Below are positions 1 through 12,641 of a stretch of DNA of 64,000 nucleotides, piece by piece; within the stretch, counting starts at the first letter, position 1, and each line of letters opens with the position of its first letter. The translations under genes were made by a program, and so were the position numbers. This DNA is from Cunninghamia lanceolata. Taxonomy: Eukaryota > Streptophyta > Pinopsida > Cupressales > Cupressaceae. The stretch lies in assembly GCA_027924645.1 (NCBI GenBank), contig BSBN01000242.1:496001-560000 (forward strand), in the 5' to 3' direction. The notes under the pieces were generated by a model. It saw nothing but the letters and a program-made list of their open reading frames with translations. It had not been told where the DNA came from and ran no database searches.

Positions 1-1121
1 GAGAGTAGGGAGCATTAAATTTTTTAAAGGTAATGACATTTCATTATTAAAAAATAACAACTCAATAAATATAAATATAAAACCCATTTCTGCCTTTTTA
101 AACTCAATAAAATAGGCCCTAAAAACTCAATAAAATTTAGAAAGTATTAGGACACACCGAGTTAATAAGAGACAAGTTTAAGAAAGAATAGAAAGTAATC
201 AATAGACATTGTATTCAACTTATTTTTGGTTCCTCCTAATGAAATCTAAAGTTTAAATTTTATATTATATATTATAATTCAACTTATGTAGTTTAGAATA
301 TATATATATATTCTAATCTTAATTAAACTCAACTTATATAGTTTAGTTTATATAGTTTATATATATAATTTTTGTTTCCACAAACTTAATATTATTGAGT
401 TAATCTTTTAAATTCAATAATATTAATTGTGATTTTTTAATGTTTTTTTCCAATTGCATTTTCTATTTCTTTTTTGGTATTTTTTTTTTAAAAAAATTTA
501 GTTTATCTTTTAAGCTCAATAATATTAATCTTTGTTTTTTTTGTGAATGTTTTTTTACAATTGCATTATATGTAACTATAGCGTCCTTGTTTTTTGTGTT
601 TTGTGATTTTTCTTAATTCTTAACATTTTTTCCAATTATGTTTTCTATTATTTTTTGAAATTACTATTTTGTAATTACAAAGTGATTAGATTAATCTATT
701 TTCATTTTCAGATTTTAAGTTAATTTTAAATTTTTTAGCACCAAAACTATAATTTTATATAATTTAAAGAAATTATTAAAAATATTTAATTTATAAATAA
801 ATTAAAATATATCTACACTTGCTACATTAAGATTAAGATATTTTAATAAAAGAACTGCGTGATGCTACCAAAATCTATCAAAATTCATAGTTAATATGCA
901 ATGACTTGACATTCTCATGTGCTATAGAAGAAGGAAAAATAATTTTTTTATGGAAATTATAATTCTTAAATAAATTTAAAGAAAATAAAATGCACATGTA
1001 GTCATTGAATACACATGTATGCTCATCATTTATATTTTAGTGTTAATTAATTTCATTATAGAGTTATTTTGAATTAAGAGTTTAATTTATTTTATCATAA
1101 AATTATATTAAATTAAGAGTT
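1..1121. other. AT-rich intergenic flank, no gene seen
   Basis: This stretch is strongly AT-rich with long T and A runs and no convincing open frame on either strand. It ends at the 5-bp flanking repeat ATTTT (1122-1126) of copia element A. It is therefore the left side of the original insertion locus, whose right side resumes at 35540. No promoter, RNA gene or recognisable repeat could be identified. Confidence 0.6.
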
Positions 1122-1126
1122 ATTTT

Positions 1127-2667
1127 TGTTGAGTGCACAAGACAACGGAGAGGGGGGTTTGAATCAATTGTATCAAAAACTTTAATCCTTCACAAACATA
1201 ATCAATTCACTTAAACCTTAATTCTGTTATTAAGATTAAGCATAAAAAACAGATAATAGAAACTTAATCAAATCAACACCATGCACAAGAGAACACCAGA
1301 ATTTTACGTGGAAAACCATGAAAGGGAAAAACCACAATGAGGATTAACTCACAATATAAAGTAGTATCAATACTGAATTACAAAGAGGCTCACTGCCAAA
1401 GGGCTCACTACCCAAAAGAATGCTCATTGCAATAGGCTCACTACCAAAAGAGGTTGCTCACTGCCATGAACTGATATGATAGCATCTACCACATGCCTGA
1501 GTTCAGTTCCAATGAAGCACAATACATATCACCTTCACTGCCTTACAACACAAATACTTTTATCTTCACATCTTTGCATACTTCACACAAATACAAGAAT
1601 CTTTTTCACTTATTTATATCAATTATCAACCTTGCAATATACATCAAGGTCAGCAACACATTCTATAACTTTTAGAACAGTCTCCAAGGTTGACAAACCT
1701 ACACAATTCAAATTAGGTCTGGACCTAAACAATCTTGTGAAGCAAAGAGATATAAGAAGAATATTTCATAGCTTAGTTTAGACCTAAATACATCTTCACA
1801 TGCTTCAACACACTTCCACAATCCACGAAGCACATCCGCAAAGAGTGTTAGCATCCAAGTCAACCAAACTTGTGCAAACACCAAGAATACTTAAGCACAT
1901 GCTTCCAAGAACTCAATCATAGATTGCAGACCAAGCAGAAGCCTTCAACACAATATGGAGACATCCACAAACAACATGAAATCACCTGGGGGGCCAAAAA
2001 ATCTAGCTACAACAATTCTCACTTGATAACAACAAATCTCACTTGAAGACAAATCACAGACTGCTCACAACAAACACTGTCAAACTCTGCTACACAAGAA
2101 CTTGCTTTCTGGAGCATCAAATCACAAATCCTTTGGAATGAAGATAGCTAAGGACATTATAAACATATGTCCAGAACCGCATCACCTAAAACCACTCTAT
2201 GGAGAAATGCAGAGCAAAATACTTTCTCCCAGACACCTTTGCACAACCTAGAAACTCTGTCAAATACAGTCTTCAAACTGGTGAACATAACTTCTACTAC
2301 ACATTGATCTAGACCATCAAATTCTAGATTTAGCATCTTCAAACACTTCTCTAAAACATACCCAAAGATCACACTTCATTCTTCAACACAAAAGAAATGC
2401 AAAGCAAAACCTTAGATAGTTTCTTGCAAGCCAGAATACTCTGCAACACACTGTTTCCTCTGGAGGGAAATTTTTTTCAAAAGCACTTGGAAACTCATAA
2501 ACAAGAGCAATATACCAACATCATCAGTACTTCTATAAGACATTAAAATCACTTTAACATGACAACTCAATCAATCAACAATCAGTAATATCATAAAACA
2601 CGGTTGACACCAATGACAACACAAGCATGTTGACATCAATGACAACATCGGATAGCACATACTTGCA
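1127..2667 (-). repeat. 3' LTR of copia element A
   Basis: This matches 33985-35534 along its length. It begins TGTTGAGTGCAC and ends TTGCA on the plus strand, giving the usual TG...CA ends. It is about 1.54 kb. It contains a run of short near-repeats around 'ggctcactgcc(a)aaag' (about 1387-1470). The matching part of the other LTR has more copies of this phrase. Short open frames here are incidental. Confidence 0.92.
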
Positions 2668-2686
2668 ATGATCTCCCCCTTTGTCA
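2668..2686 (-). other. Polypurine tract of element A
   Basis: On the minus strand the sequence AAAGGGGGAGAT lies directly before the 3' LTR, the expected position of the plus-strand primer of an LTR retrotransposon. It fixes the minus orientation of element A. Confidence 0.8.
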
Positions 2687-2989
2687 TTGATGGCAACATA
2701 TGCTATGAAAAACCATCATGACACAATTCTGAACTAATCTCATTCTCCCCCTTTCTTTTATACATCTTACTCTTTCCTTGTTTTTCACATGAACTCTCTC
2801 CTCGTTTGACATTAATGGCAAAGGGTTACACACCTTCAATCTTTCTCCCCCTGAATATGATGCTACACATACTTGCACTATTCTTAGTTGCTCTGAATAC
2901 CTCCCCCTAACTGCAACTCTCTTCAATACCATTATTTGCTCCCCCTAAGAGGTAGCCTCCATCAGATCAGTCTAGAAAAGAATGACTCC

Positions 2990-3660
2990 TAAAACATACT
3001 AGACTGATGCACTTCCTTATGCATATAGTTCAACAAAGGAGGGGCAATAACCCCTAATTTCTCCCAGACATACTCAAATGTATCCTTAGGAAGAGCCTTG
3101 GTAAATATATCAGCAATCTAATCTTTTGTAGGCACATACTCAAGCTTCACTTCTTTCTCTGTAACCTTCTCTCTCAGAAAGTGATACCTGATAGAAATAT
3201 GCTTTGTCCTTCAATGCATCACTAAGTTCTTTGAAATGTTAATGGCATTGGTATTATCACAAAAAATAGGAATTGGATCCTCATACTCAACTTGGATATC
3301 CTTCAGACTTTGTTTCATCCATAGCACTTGTGTACAATATGATGCTGATGCAATGTACTATGTCTCTCCAGTAGATAAGGATACTGAATCCTGCTTCTTG
3401 CTTTGTCATGACACAACTCTGTCTCCAAGAAAGAACACACCACCACTTGTATTTTTCCTATCATCTACACATTCGGTCCAATCTACATCTATGTAGGAAC
3501 TTAGGGTGAAGTCATTGTTCTTAGGATACCACAAACCATGGTTTGGAGTGCCCTTCAAGTACCTGAATATTCTCTTTATAGCCATGACATGTGACTCTCT
3601 AGGATCTATTTAAAATCTTGCCACAAGACAAACTACATGCATGATATCCGGTCTGGTAGT
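2990..3660 (-). pseudogene. RNase H region of copia element A (decayed)
   Basis: Translation of the minus strand gives the Ty1/copia RNase H hallmarks in order. A 'DDRKNTSGG' block lies near 3440, a 'FCDNTNAINISKN' block near 3230-3270, a 'RTKHISIRYHFLRE' block near 3180, and a terminal 'ADIFTKALPKDTFE' block near 3090. Several in-frame stops interrupt it, including one in the histidine-rich segment. It follows the RT in the same orientation, as in the family. Confidence 0.8.
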
Positions 3661-3702
3661 AGTTAGGTATAGCAGTCCTCCAATCATTGATCTATATTTG
3701 CT

Positions 3703-4440
3703 CTAATCAACTTTAGGAGATTCATCATCTTTGCTCATCTTGCAACCAGTTGTCATGGGAGTACAAATTGGTTTAGATTCTTCCATTCCAAACTTCTTCA
3801 ACAATTCTTTGACATACTTTGATTGTGAAATAAAAATGCCCTTATCTATCTGATTAATTTGCAGTCCAAGAAAGAAGTTCATATCACCACACATTGACAT
3901 CTCAAATTCTTTTGGCATCTCATTTGCAAATTTCTTACACATACCTTCATTTTCACCAAAGATTATATCATCTACATAGACCTCAATGATCAGGATTTGA
4001 TCTTTGCTTACCTTGATATACAAATTACTATCTATAGACCCTTTACTAAATCCCTACTGCGACAAATACCTTTCCAATCTGGCATACCAAGCTCTAGGAG
4101 CTTACTTCAGTCCATACAATGCCTTCTTTAATTTGCATACCATGTCTGGTTTGTCTAATAACTGAAATCCATCTAGTTGCTCTATATATACTTCCTCTTC
4201 TAACTCACCATTCAAAAAAGCAAACTTTACATCCATTTGATATACCTTGAAATTTTTATGTGTTGCATAGGCCAGAAACAACATAATAGCTTCCAATATT
4301 GCCACTGGAGCAAAATTTTCTTCATAGTCTTTTCCTTCCACTTGTGAGTAGCCTTTGCATACAATTCTAGCTTTGTTTCTTACCACTTCTCCATTTTCAT
4401 TCAACTTATTCCTGAAAACCCACTTTTTTCCAATAACATT
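3703..4440 (-). pseudogene. Reverse transcriptase of copia element A (decayed)
   Basis: Two open stretches on the minus strand (4404-4102 and 4023-3703) cover the RT. The first has 'NFAPVA', '[19 protein letters not shown]' and 'KKALYGLK', the standard copia RT blocks; the family usually has MDVKSAFL. The second has the catalytic 'EVYVDDIIFG' and 'FFLGLQI'. The YVDD box is intact. A gap of about 80 bases with stops separates them. It would have copied the element's RNA into cDNA but cannot yield a full protein. Confidence 0.9.
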
Positions 4441-4493
4441 CTTATTTGCAGGCCTAGGGACAAGTTACCAAATCTCGTTCTTTTCAATTTGCA

Positions 4494-4823
4494 TCAATTC
4501 TTCTTCCATTGCCTTGACCCAATGTTCATCTTTACATGCTTCAGAGAATTCTTAGGTTCAACTTTTGAAATTAGACAGAGATTTACATGTTCTTCTTCAA
4601 CTTTTCTTCTTGTCAGAACTCCTTTGTTTTTGTCACCAATGATTTGATCCTCTGAGTGATTCTTTTGCACATACTTGGGGGTTTTAGGAACTCTTTCCAA
4701 AGCTTATTCTTCATCAATCTGAACTTCCTTGTATTTGACTTCTTCAACTGCTTCTGTGTTAGTAGACTCATCTGACTCATATCCATCAAGCTCTAAGTTT
4801 TTTATGAAAATCTTCATCTACCT
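4494..4823 (-). pseudogene. Integrase-RT linker of copia element A (decayed)
   Basis: This stretch holds a charged, low-conservation open piece (4700-4494, minus). It lies between the integrase and RT, where copia polyproteins carry a variable linker. The sequence is lysine- and glutamate-rich and has no recognisable motif. It is assigned from position only. Confidence 0.5.
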
Positions 4824-5700
4824 TTACATTTGCACTTTCAATAATTGTCCTCCACCTTTTGTTGTAGCACTGATAGGCTTTTCTCTTGGAGGAATACCCA
4901 AGGAATATGCCTTCATCACATCTAGCATCAAACTTTCCCAACTCTTCATCTCTTCTGATATAGATTTACTTCCAAAAACTTTGAAATACTTGACAGTAGG
5001 AGTTCTTCCATACCACAGCTTATAAGGTGTCTTTGTTCCATTTTCTTTGACTTGCACTTTGTTCTGAATGTAGATAGTAGTATGAATAGCTTCTTTCCAA
5101 TATACTTCCAGAAGGTCAGCTTCTTTGATCATTGTTCTAGCAGCTTCCTGAACTGTTCTATTCTTCCTTTCAACTACTCCATTTTGCTGAGGAGTTTTGG
5201 GGGTAGACAATTGTCTCTTTATCCCTTGTTCTTCACAAAAAACATTGAATTCATTTGACGTAAACTCACCACCTCTGTTAGACATTAGACAATTGATTCT
5301 CAAATCCATTTCATTTTCAACCATTACTTTAAATGCCTTGAACTTGTCTAGGGCTTTTGATTTTTCTCTAAGAAAGGTAACCCAAGTCATTCTTGAATAA
5401 TCATCAAGAAGTAGCATGAAGTACCTATCACCTTGTAGGATTCTTATTCTTGTAGGACCACATAAGTTTGTATGCACCAACTCCAGTAGGCCAGTATAGG
5501 TTTGTTCTTTGCTTTTGAAACTTATCTTTGTTTGCTTCCCAAATTGACATTCTTTGCAAATGGCATTAGCAGGCTTCACAATCTTAGGCGGGTCTCTTAC
5601 TACTTGGATAGAGCTTATTCTCACCAAATTATCAAAGTTAATATGACACATTCTCTATGCCATTACCAAATTTCATTTGTATGAGCCAACAAATAATAAT
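4824..5700 (-). pseudogene. Integrase of copia element A, catalytic Asp residues lost
   Basis: A 275-codon open frame (5651-4824, minus) covers the integrase core. It has the CxxC of the zinc-binding region ('CKECQFGKQ'), then 'LLLDDYSRMTW', 'GIKRQLSTPKTPQQNG' and 'VVERKNRT', all typical of copia integrases. At the two catalytic Asp positions the usual 'HTDLCGP' reads 'HTNLCGP' and the usual 'SDRGGEF' reads 'SNRGGEF'. The Glu in VVERKNR is kept. Two of the three DDE residues are therefore Asn and the enzyme should be dead. The frame starts inside the HHCC region, and upstream codons include a stop. Confidence 0.92.
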
Positions 5701-5838
5701 TGTTAGTACCTTTCAAATGATAAACATTACCATGAGTCTTCTTACCAATAGCAATTATAGTTCCAGAGTTGTTCCTTATCTCACATCCATTGTCCTTAAA
5801 CATCAGATTGTATCCTTTGTTACACATTTGTCCAACAC

Positions 5839-6162
5839 TTAGAATATTACATGCTTTAAGCCTTTGACATAAAGAACATCATCTGTATTATGCTTGCCAT
5901 CAAAAGTAACTGACCCTTTTTCACAAATCTTACTAGTTTCATCAGCACCAAATCTAACTAGTCCTCCATCATACTTTTCCAATTGGACAAACTTACTCTT
6001 ATCTCCTATCATGTGATTTGAACACCCACTGTCAATGACCCATTCATCCTTTTCTTTTCTGGCATGAAATGTAGACATCTCTTTCTCAACTTCTGGACTT
6101 CCTTCCTTCACACATCTTGCAAGGTTAGTAGAAACATGTTCCTCTTTTATAGCAATAAACAA
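5839..6162 (-). pseudogene. Protease region of copia element A
   Basis: The 107-codon minus-strand frame contains 'WVIDSGCSNHM', the active-site box of copia aspartic proteases (DSG, with the following C/SxHM). It then has 'DDVLYVKGLKH', a conserved block just before the integrase. The active site is intact. It would cleave the gag-pol polyprotein. It lies between the zinc knuckle (6295-6336) and the integrase. Confidence 0.88.
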
Positions 6163-6460
6163 GCATTCACTAGCATTACCATCTTCAAAATCAGATTCAT
6201 CATTAGTTACACCTTCATCATCTTTAACATAGTAACTTTTTCCTTACCATCTTACCTCTACCTTCTTTGTTCTTGATCTTCAAAGTTCATTAGGGCATCT
6301 TGAAGCATAATGGCCAATCTTACCGCAATTGAAACATTTGAAAGGTAAGTTACCTCTAAACTTTCCAGTTCCCTTTTTCATTTTGTTTACAAAGTTTGTC
6401 TCAATCTCATCAAAGTCTTCCTCGTCTGATTCCACATCATACTTATCTGATCTAACAGTT
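6163..6460 (-). pseudogene. 3' part of gag of element A with CCHC zinc knuckle
   Basis: On the minus strand, 6336-6295 encodes CFNCGKIGHYASRC, a complete CX2CX4HX4C nucleic-acid-binding knuckle of a retroelement nucleocapsid. The flanking acidic stretch ('DVESDEEDFDE') leads to 6460, where gag is cut by element B. The upstream part of the same reading region resumes at 33061. Confidence 0.88.
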
Positions 6461-6754
6461 TGTCATGTCCCCTTTTAGGAAGTTCAAAATTTCTTAACCT
6501 TGCACACAATTTTGACTTATAAAAGAAAACACTAGTAACAATTAAATCCTTATAATATCAACATATTGCAATTAGAGTTAGAAACCACATAACCATAATC
6601 AATATCAAAGTTCATTACATATGTGCATTTCACATTTTCTCATTTCTATCATATAGAAATTTCCATGATATACCTCGGGAGAGTTATCCATGAGCCTGAT
6701 CATTAATCTACTCTACGCCACTCACCCCATATGTGTTGGATACATTAGGACGCT
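6461..6754 (-). repeat. 3' LTR of element B, left piece
   Basis: This matches the first 290 or so bases of the right LTR (30876 onward), up to 'ttggatacattaggacg', where similarity stops. It resumes at about 26141 with 'ggtgttggtgtaac'. The uninterrupted copy reads 'ttagggcgttggcgtaac' across this point, so the pieces are one LTR split by insert C. Confidence 0.9.
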
Positions 6755-6969
6755 ATTGTGCCTCACACACATGCCCCATTTCGTCAATGAGGACCCCCTT
6801 TCTTCAAATTTTGGCTTAGGGTGTTAGCCTAGCTGGTTGATTCCTGAAGTATTCCAATGGGTCATCAAAGTCACATTTTTCACAATTGAAAGCATGAAGG
6901 TTACTTGGGTTCTCCGGAATCATTAAGTCAATTACTATTTTCCATCAAAACTGAGTCTAATGTCCCTTA

Positions 6970-8360
6970 AGTGCTAAAAACATCACCTACTGACCTTTGC
7001 ACTAGATTCTCACTCCACTGACCTTAGCATTAAATTCCTTGTCAACTGACTTAGCGCTAAAATCCATGGTCATGGACCTTAGCCCTTAAAATGCACTTCT
7101 CCAACCTAGCATTGAAATCACTTGTCTTCAACCAGCGTTAAAACTCCCTGTTACCGACTTGCGCTAAATTGCTGTCACTGACTTGAGTCAGAGATCACCC
7201 GAAGTCACGCCGAGGTCATACACTCAAGAAATCTACGCTAAGTCCAAGGAGTCAGAAATCCACACAAAACCTAAAAGGGTGTTTCTTAGCTTATTATACG
7301 TCGGGATGGCCAAAGTACCTCAACATTAATGGTGGATTAAACTAGGGGTATATAATGTTTTATGTCTATTTTCAGGCTCTTTTCGCACACAAACAATCAG
7401 TTTGAAAGATCTACAATTTCACCAAAAACGAAGGGAAAATTTGGAGCAAAGGTGAAGTTGATATAGGGTACGTCTGAACATCTTTTTCTACCTCTGCCAT
7501 AATATTCAAAACTAGGTAGGACACTTCCCTCACACAATTCTGGGTTTTAGGGTTTTGTTTTTGATGTATTGATCTCTGCTGGGGTTTCGCATTTAAAAAT
7601 TGAAGCTGTGAATCTATAAATTTGTTGAAATGGTAGTTAGGGGTTTTTACTACATAAGTGATTGAATTGATTAACAAAACTCTTTGTTTTTGTTAAAGAC
7701 CTTAGGGCACGATAAGTAGCAGCACAAAACAGTGAAATCTTATTATATCAAAACATGTTTGCCCGCACTTGCACAATCATTCACAAGTTCACCCAAGACC
7801 TCTTGAAGATTCAACAAACATTTTCAACTAGTTCAATCCATGCTAAGAATAACACTATCTGACCTTTTTTCGATAAACAAACTTTAGGTTAGTTGGCAAT
7901 TGAATAATCCTCTACCAAACAAAGGTTTTAACCCTTTGCGCTAGAATTGACCCATGCGGACTTTGCGCTAAAAGTGCTTCTGACCAACCTAGAACTAGAT
8001 CCAAGGGAATGAAGTCAGTTAGTCACCTCAAAAAACCCCGTTGGAACCAAAATCTAACTTAGCGCTAAAATCCTATGTTGCCGACCTTGCACTATACATT
8101 CCTTCACTAACTTTAGTCGGTCACATCCAAAGTTCATGTTGGTCGATGGTGGTCCAAAGTCGCACTAAAATTAGTCTTTAAGGTGTTTTTGTCCCTTGCA
8201 CTAAGAACCGCCCTTCCTGACTTAGCGCTAAAAAGTGCCTTCATCGACTTTGGTCAGTAGACCCCAAATCTCGTGCTAATTCTGACATGGCCAAAATCCA
8301 TGCCAAGTCTTATCCCCCATCTTTAGCGCTGAATTCCAACACATCCGACTTGCATTGAAA
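6970..8360. repeat. Dispersed array of TTAGCGCTAA-like words in insert C
   Basis: Short variants of 'gacttagcgctaaaa' recur at irregular spacing (for example near 7050, 8055 and 8220). Decayed forms such as 'cagcgttaaa', 'ttgcgctaa' and 'tagcattaaa' lie between them. The core TTAGCGCTAA is its own reverse complement. Many copies differ by transitions. A 'gtgctaaaaacacc' form also lies at the far end of C (26119-26132). The array looks like an old degenerate tandem or binding-site array; no function can be assigned. Confidence 0.55.
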
Positions 8361-8831
8361 TCACACCTCACTGACCTCCAGGGATTCATAAAAGTTAGTT
8401 ACAACCGAAACCTGCGCAAGGTCAGATGAACCTAAAACCCGCGCTAAGTTAGACAAAGATAAAACTAGTGCTTTGATCAAAAACAGGTCTGACACCCCTA
8501 AAATCCATGCAAACTAACCTTAGTGTTGTTTTTCTTGAGATTTTCTAAGGCAAATGGGTCTGTTTGATTATAGTGAATATGGCATAGGTGAAATTGAGAT
8601 GTTTTGCATGATTTCATCTAATTTTTCAAGCAATTTAGCATTTATTACATAAATTAAAGTAGGATTTTATATGTTATTATGTAATGAATTTCATTTAGTG
8701 GTGAAATCTGCAATTATGAATTTGGGCATCTAGAAAATAACTTGAAAGAATGATCCATTGGATTAACTTGACCTAGAAACTAGAAGCCTTAAAGATATCT
8801 TTAACTTATTAGGTCCAGTTATGCAAGTTAA
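7300..8831 (+). other. Leader region of insert C, no gene recognised
   Basis: A TATA-like 'gggtatataatg' occurs near 7345, followed by pyrimidine-rich sequence and then the second half of the GCGCTAA-word array. No intact open frame over 100 codons is present. The region precedes the accessory ORF that begins at 8832 and could be its untranslated leader. Confidence 0.35.
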
Positions 8832-11800
8832 ATGACTGCCCGAGCCCAAAACATGAAGTACGAATTTAAAGGAATTCCTCATGAATCAAAGATAGCCTTT
8901 GCATGGCCAAACATAGGAGACACAGACCTAGGTCATATTGATCTAGAAGACTTCAGACTCAGAGTATTTGGGCCTAATCCTACACCCTTGGCAAGAAAGA
9001 TCAGAGATAATGGGATTGCAGAGGCTGCTGCATTTCCTACTTCAGTGCAATGCCCTGAGTTGATAGTGACTTGTGCAGAAAGATATGACCCCCTGACTAG
9101 GACCATTCAGACTACCAATAGTAATATTCTAGTAGATTTAAGTTCACCCTCCTTGGCAGAGATCTTTGGCATACCGTGCACCCTATATTATCAATACCAA
9201 ACATAAAAGATGCAGAGGAAACTTACAAAAAGGGTATTGAGAAATGTAGAAAGCAAATTAATGATGGATGGATGAAACATGAAAGGTCTACAATCATCAA
9301 GCTTCCACATAAACTTTATAGAAGTGATTTTCACAGTGAGAATGGAGATCTTGTGACTTTGTTGAGCAGAATATATGGACTGCCCTCTGCATCAACATTT
9401 GAGGGATGGATGTTCACACTAATTGAAGAAATTATTCATGGACAATTGAAAATCCATTGGGCTCAGATTTTGAGTGATGAAATGCATGAGGCTTTTACAA
9501 ACTTCAATGAGAAGATGACATTCAGATGGACTTCATATGTAGTATATGCCTTAGTAAGAAGAACTGAGTACCCAGGGTTGTCAAAGTTGGGAGTTGTAGG
9601 TGATGGACAGTTGAAAGTATATGAGTGTTATCCCCAACTTGCCATATCTCAATCCTTGATTCACTTCAAAAGGGTAAATGATGCATTTACCATGTACATT
9701 ATAAGACTGCTTCAAGGAGCTACCTCCCTGAGAATCTCTCCCGAGGCAATGAATGTAGTAGATAATTCGGGAGATGGTATATCCAGTTTGAGAAATTCAC
9801 TTACATAAGGGTGCAAGGATTTATAGGGCCACCGTACAGAGTACCAAGGTACCCGACAGATAAGGTAGTGATGTTGGAACTGACAAGGTAGTTGATTCCA
9901 TGTGCAGAGAAGTTAAAACACTTGCACAAAACAAATGTCAAATTTCCCATGTTGCTAGGCAAAGGATAGTTTGCATGTGTTTCATTGGGAGAAACCGAAG
10001 CCTCTGACAAAGAACTACAACTTCTTAATCCACATTTGTATGTCAGAAGAAGTCACTTTGATCCCTATGGTGTAATGGAGAAGTATGTTAGCAAGAGGCT
10101 GTTCCATAGGGTGCATCTCAAGGATTTCTAGGTAGATTGCATAGATGATTATGAGGTATTGAAAAGAATTCATTCAAGAATGTCTCTGGACTTTATTAAA
10201 AGATTCCATATCATAGATGCCCTAGATCAATTGATAGATGATGACAAATGTGGTATATAAGGGACCTTGGGAGAATCAATACCAACACCTAGTTCCCCTT
10301 CCAAACTGGGCAAATGCTGAAGAGAGATCCTTACATGAAATTATGAAGGAACCTATAAGGTTGAGCAAAGTGTGGGTCAGAATCCAAGTTGCAACCTTGA
10401 CTCAGAATGGGATACAATTAACTTACACGGAGATAGAACCAGAAAAGGAGTCATATGGTGAAGAAGACCAACCTGTAGAAGTGCCAGATGTTGAAGAGCA
10501 AGTTTAAGAAGTCTGTAAAGAAATAGATAGAGAAGAGAACATCCCATTGGCAGAAAGGGTAAAAGGTAAGAAAGAAATTCTAAAAGCACAGCAAAAGAGT
10601 TCACCTCTGGCCAAGAGAACAAGAGCTACACAAAAGAGATATATGCCAAGTGGACCAAGTGAGGGTTCCAAGACCAAGAAACCAAGGACCAAAATAATAG
10701 GGGTCTCTATTACTGCTCCTACTACCTCTGCTATCTATGACACTCCATCTGCCCCAATTCAAACTATTTTTGCAACTGCCTCATGCCCCTTGGCATCCGA
10801 TTCAAGCCTTTCCACTTCACTTGTTTCAATTGTTGTCACTTCTTCTACTCCTCCATTACCATCCATTTCAACTACCTCCTTACCTCCCATTTCCTCTATC
10901 TCTCTTTCCACCTTATTCAATTTACCACCTCTCTCCACTATTCTTTCATCTTCCTTCTCTTTGGCTTCCTCCTCCATCCTTTCACCAATTTTCATGCCTC
11001 CTTCATTGGGTTTTGCATCATTTGCTAATCTGACTCATGTGAGCCTCCCTCCATTGCCAGCCCATTCATTACCCTTGGCCCACAACTCTTTAATCCATCC
11101 AGTGCAAGATTCTACCTGCTTAGCTGTGCCACAATTACCTAGAATTGAAAAGGTTTGTGCAAAGTTAGAACTACAAGAACAAGGGATGGGAAAGGAAGTA
11201 TCTAAAGAATTATTATCCAAGCCTACAAGCATTGAAATAGTCAAGATATCTGATAGTCCCATTGACAAAGCCACTGTAGATACAATTATGAAAGTTGCTC
11301 AGCACGAAATATTGGAAAATCTACAAAATATTGAGTAGCTGGGAGATGGAGAAGAGGATAATGATAAAGATGTCTGAACGAGACTTGGAAATTCTTGATA
11401 ATCCCCTAGCAAAAGGAGACAGTCATATTGATATTCCCAATGATTTCTCTTCAATAGCACCAGATTGGTTACAAAACTAGCTTAGAGCTAAAGAACCATA
11501 AGTACAAGTGATGAAACTAGACTTGGATACAATCTTAGATAGAGTGGAGAAGCCAAAGAAACAAAAGAAGGCTAAAATCTAATCCAAAATATACAAAGAT
11601 GCCACTGGGTCAAGGATTGTTGAGGTGGCTATCCCATCAGCCAATGTGAATAAAGATCAAGTCAGAGCAGAGGATTATACTATTACAACTGTTGACTTGG
11701 GACCAGCCTCCAGGGGTTAGAAAATTGATGAATTTAAAGGTACGATCTCCTCCATACTTGGACAATTAGACAAAGATGAGCTCACAAAATAGGAATTGAA

Positions 11801-12641
11801 ACAACAAAATGAAGAACTAAAGGTTTGCATCCAGTTTTTGATGAGACCATTGAATTCTGAGGGAGAACCAAAATCAGCTCCGACCCTACTGTCAAAAGAG
11901 GAGTTAGCTAAATTTGATGATATCAAAACAACTATTGCAGGTATGCAAGAGTGGTTTGACAAAGTGTACAGTGATAGTTGTGAAGCAATCACCTTTGTAG
12001 TCATGCTACATGGAGACTTCTGACTATTGAGAGAAGGATGGGAGGAAATATATGAAGAATGCAATCCCTATGAAGAATACTATTCTCATATGTTCCCAAG
12101 AGTACAGGCAATAAGGAGACTGCCTAGTAAAATTTTGTTATCAGAGAATATTCTTACGGCTGAAAGGTTGGATAAGTCAGGGGAATGGTATCAACAAATG
12201 AAGATGAAGAAGGAAGTTTTTGATAAGATTAAGGAATCTCACAAGGAAGCAAATACTTGAATACTTGTTATTATTTATGAAATAAATGATACTTTGAAAG
12301 AATGTCTAGACCCCGACATCGATGACCTTGCTCCACTTGATGAGCAGCGTTGTAAGGATAGATTGCATCAAGCTATTCACGGACAATCTCCACTAAGTAT
12401 AGTGGGTAAACTTGAAAAAGTCAGTGATCCTCGGGATTCCTTTGTTGCATTTCAAAAAAGTAGGAGAACAATGGAAGATGTGTATACTCAATATTATCAG
12501 GAGCTCAAAAATCTCAAATTTAGAGCTGACTACATCAAAGATCCAGACCCTACAGACATAAATCCAGCATTGACGACCTGGGTAGCCTACATCAACAAAA
12601 AGGCAGAAGAAGACAAAAAAGATTTAGAGGGAGATGAATAA
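8832..12641 (+). pseudogene. Decayed accessory ORF of insert C (retrotransposon aORF)
   Basis: A chain of plus-strand open pieces covers 3.8 kb: 8832-9206, 9176-9808, 10238-10507, 10547-11338, 11295-11480, 11796-12023, 12027-12260 and 12294-12641. The frame shifts near 9180 and again near 11340, so this was probably one long protein. The N-terminal part is globular and includes 'NILVDLSSPSLAEIFGIP'. The middle (10547-11150) is Ser/Thr/Pro-rich after a basic patch, and the C-terminal part is charged and helical. It resembles in layout the accessory ORF of element D, which has 'GLIVDTSELAIAQVIGLP'. Genes in this position in Athila-type elements are called env-like or ORF-1; the function is unknown. 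No RT or integrase accompanies it. Confidence 0.6.

Noticed and set aside
10737..11033. Leu/Pro/His-rich small proteins overlapping the accessory ORF of insert C
   Set aside because: They are shadows of the Ser/Thr/Pro-rich segment in other frames.
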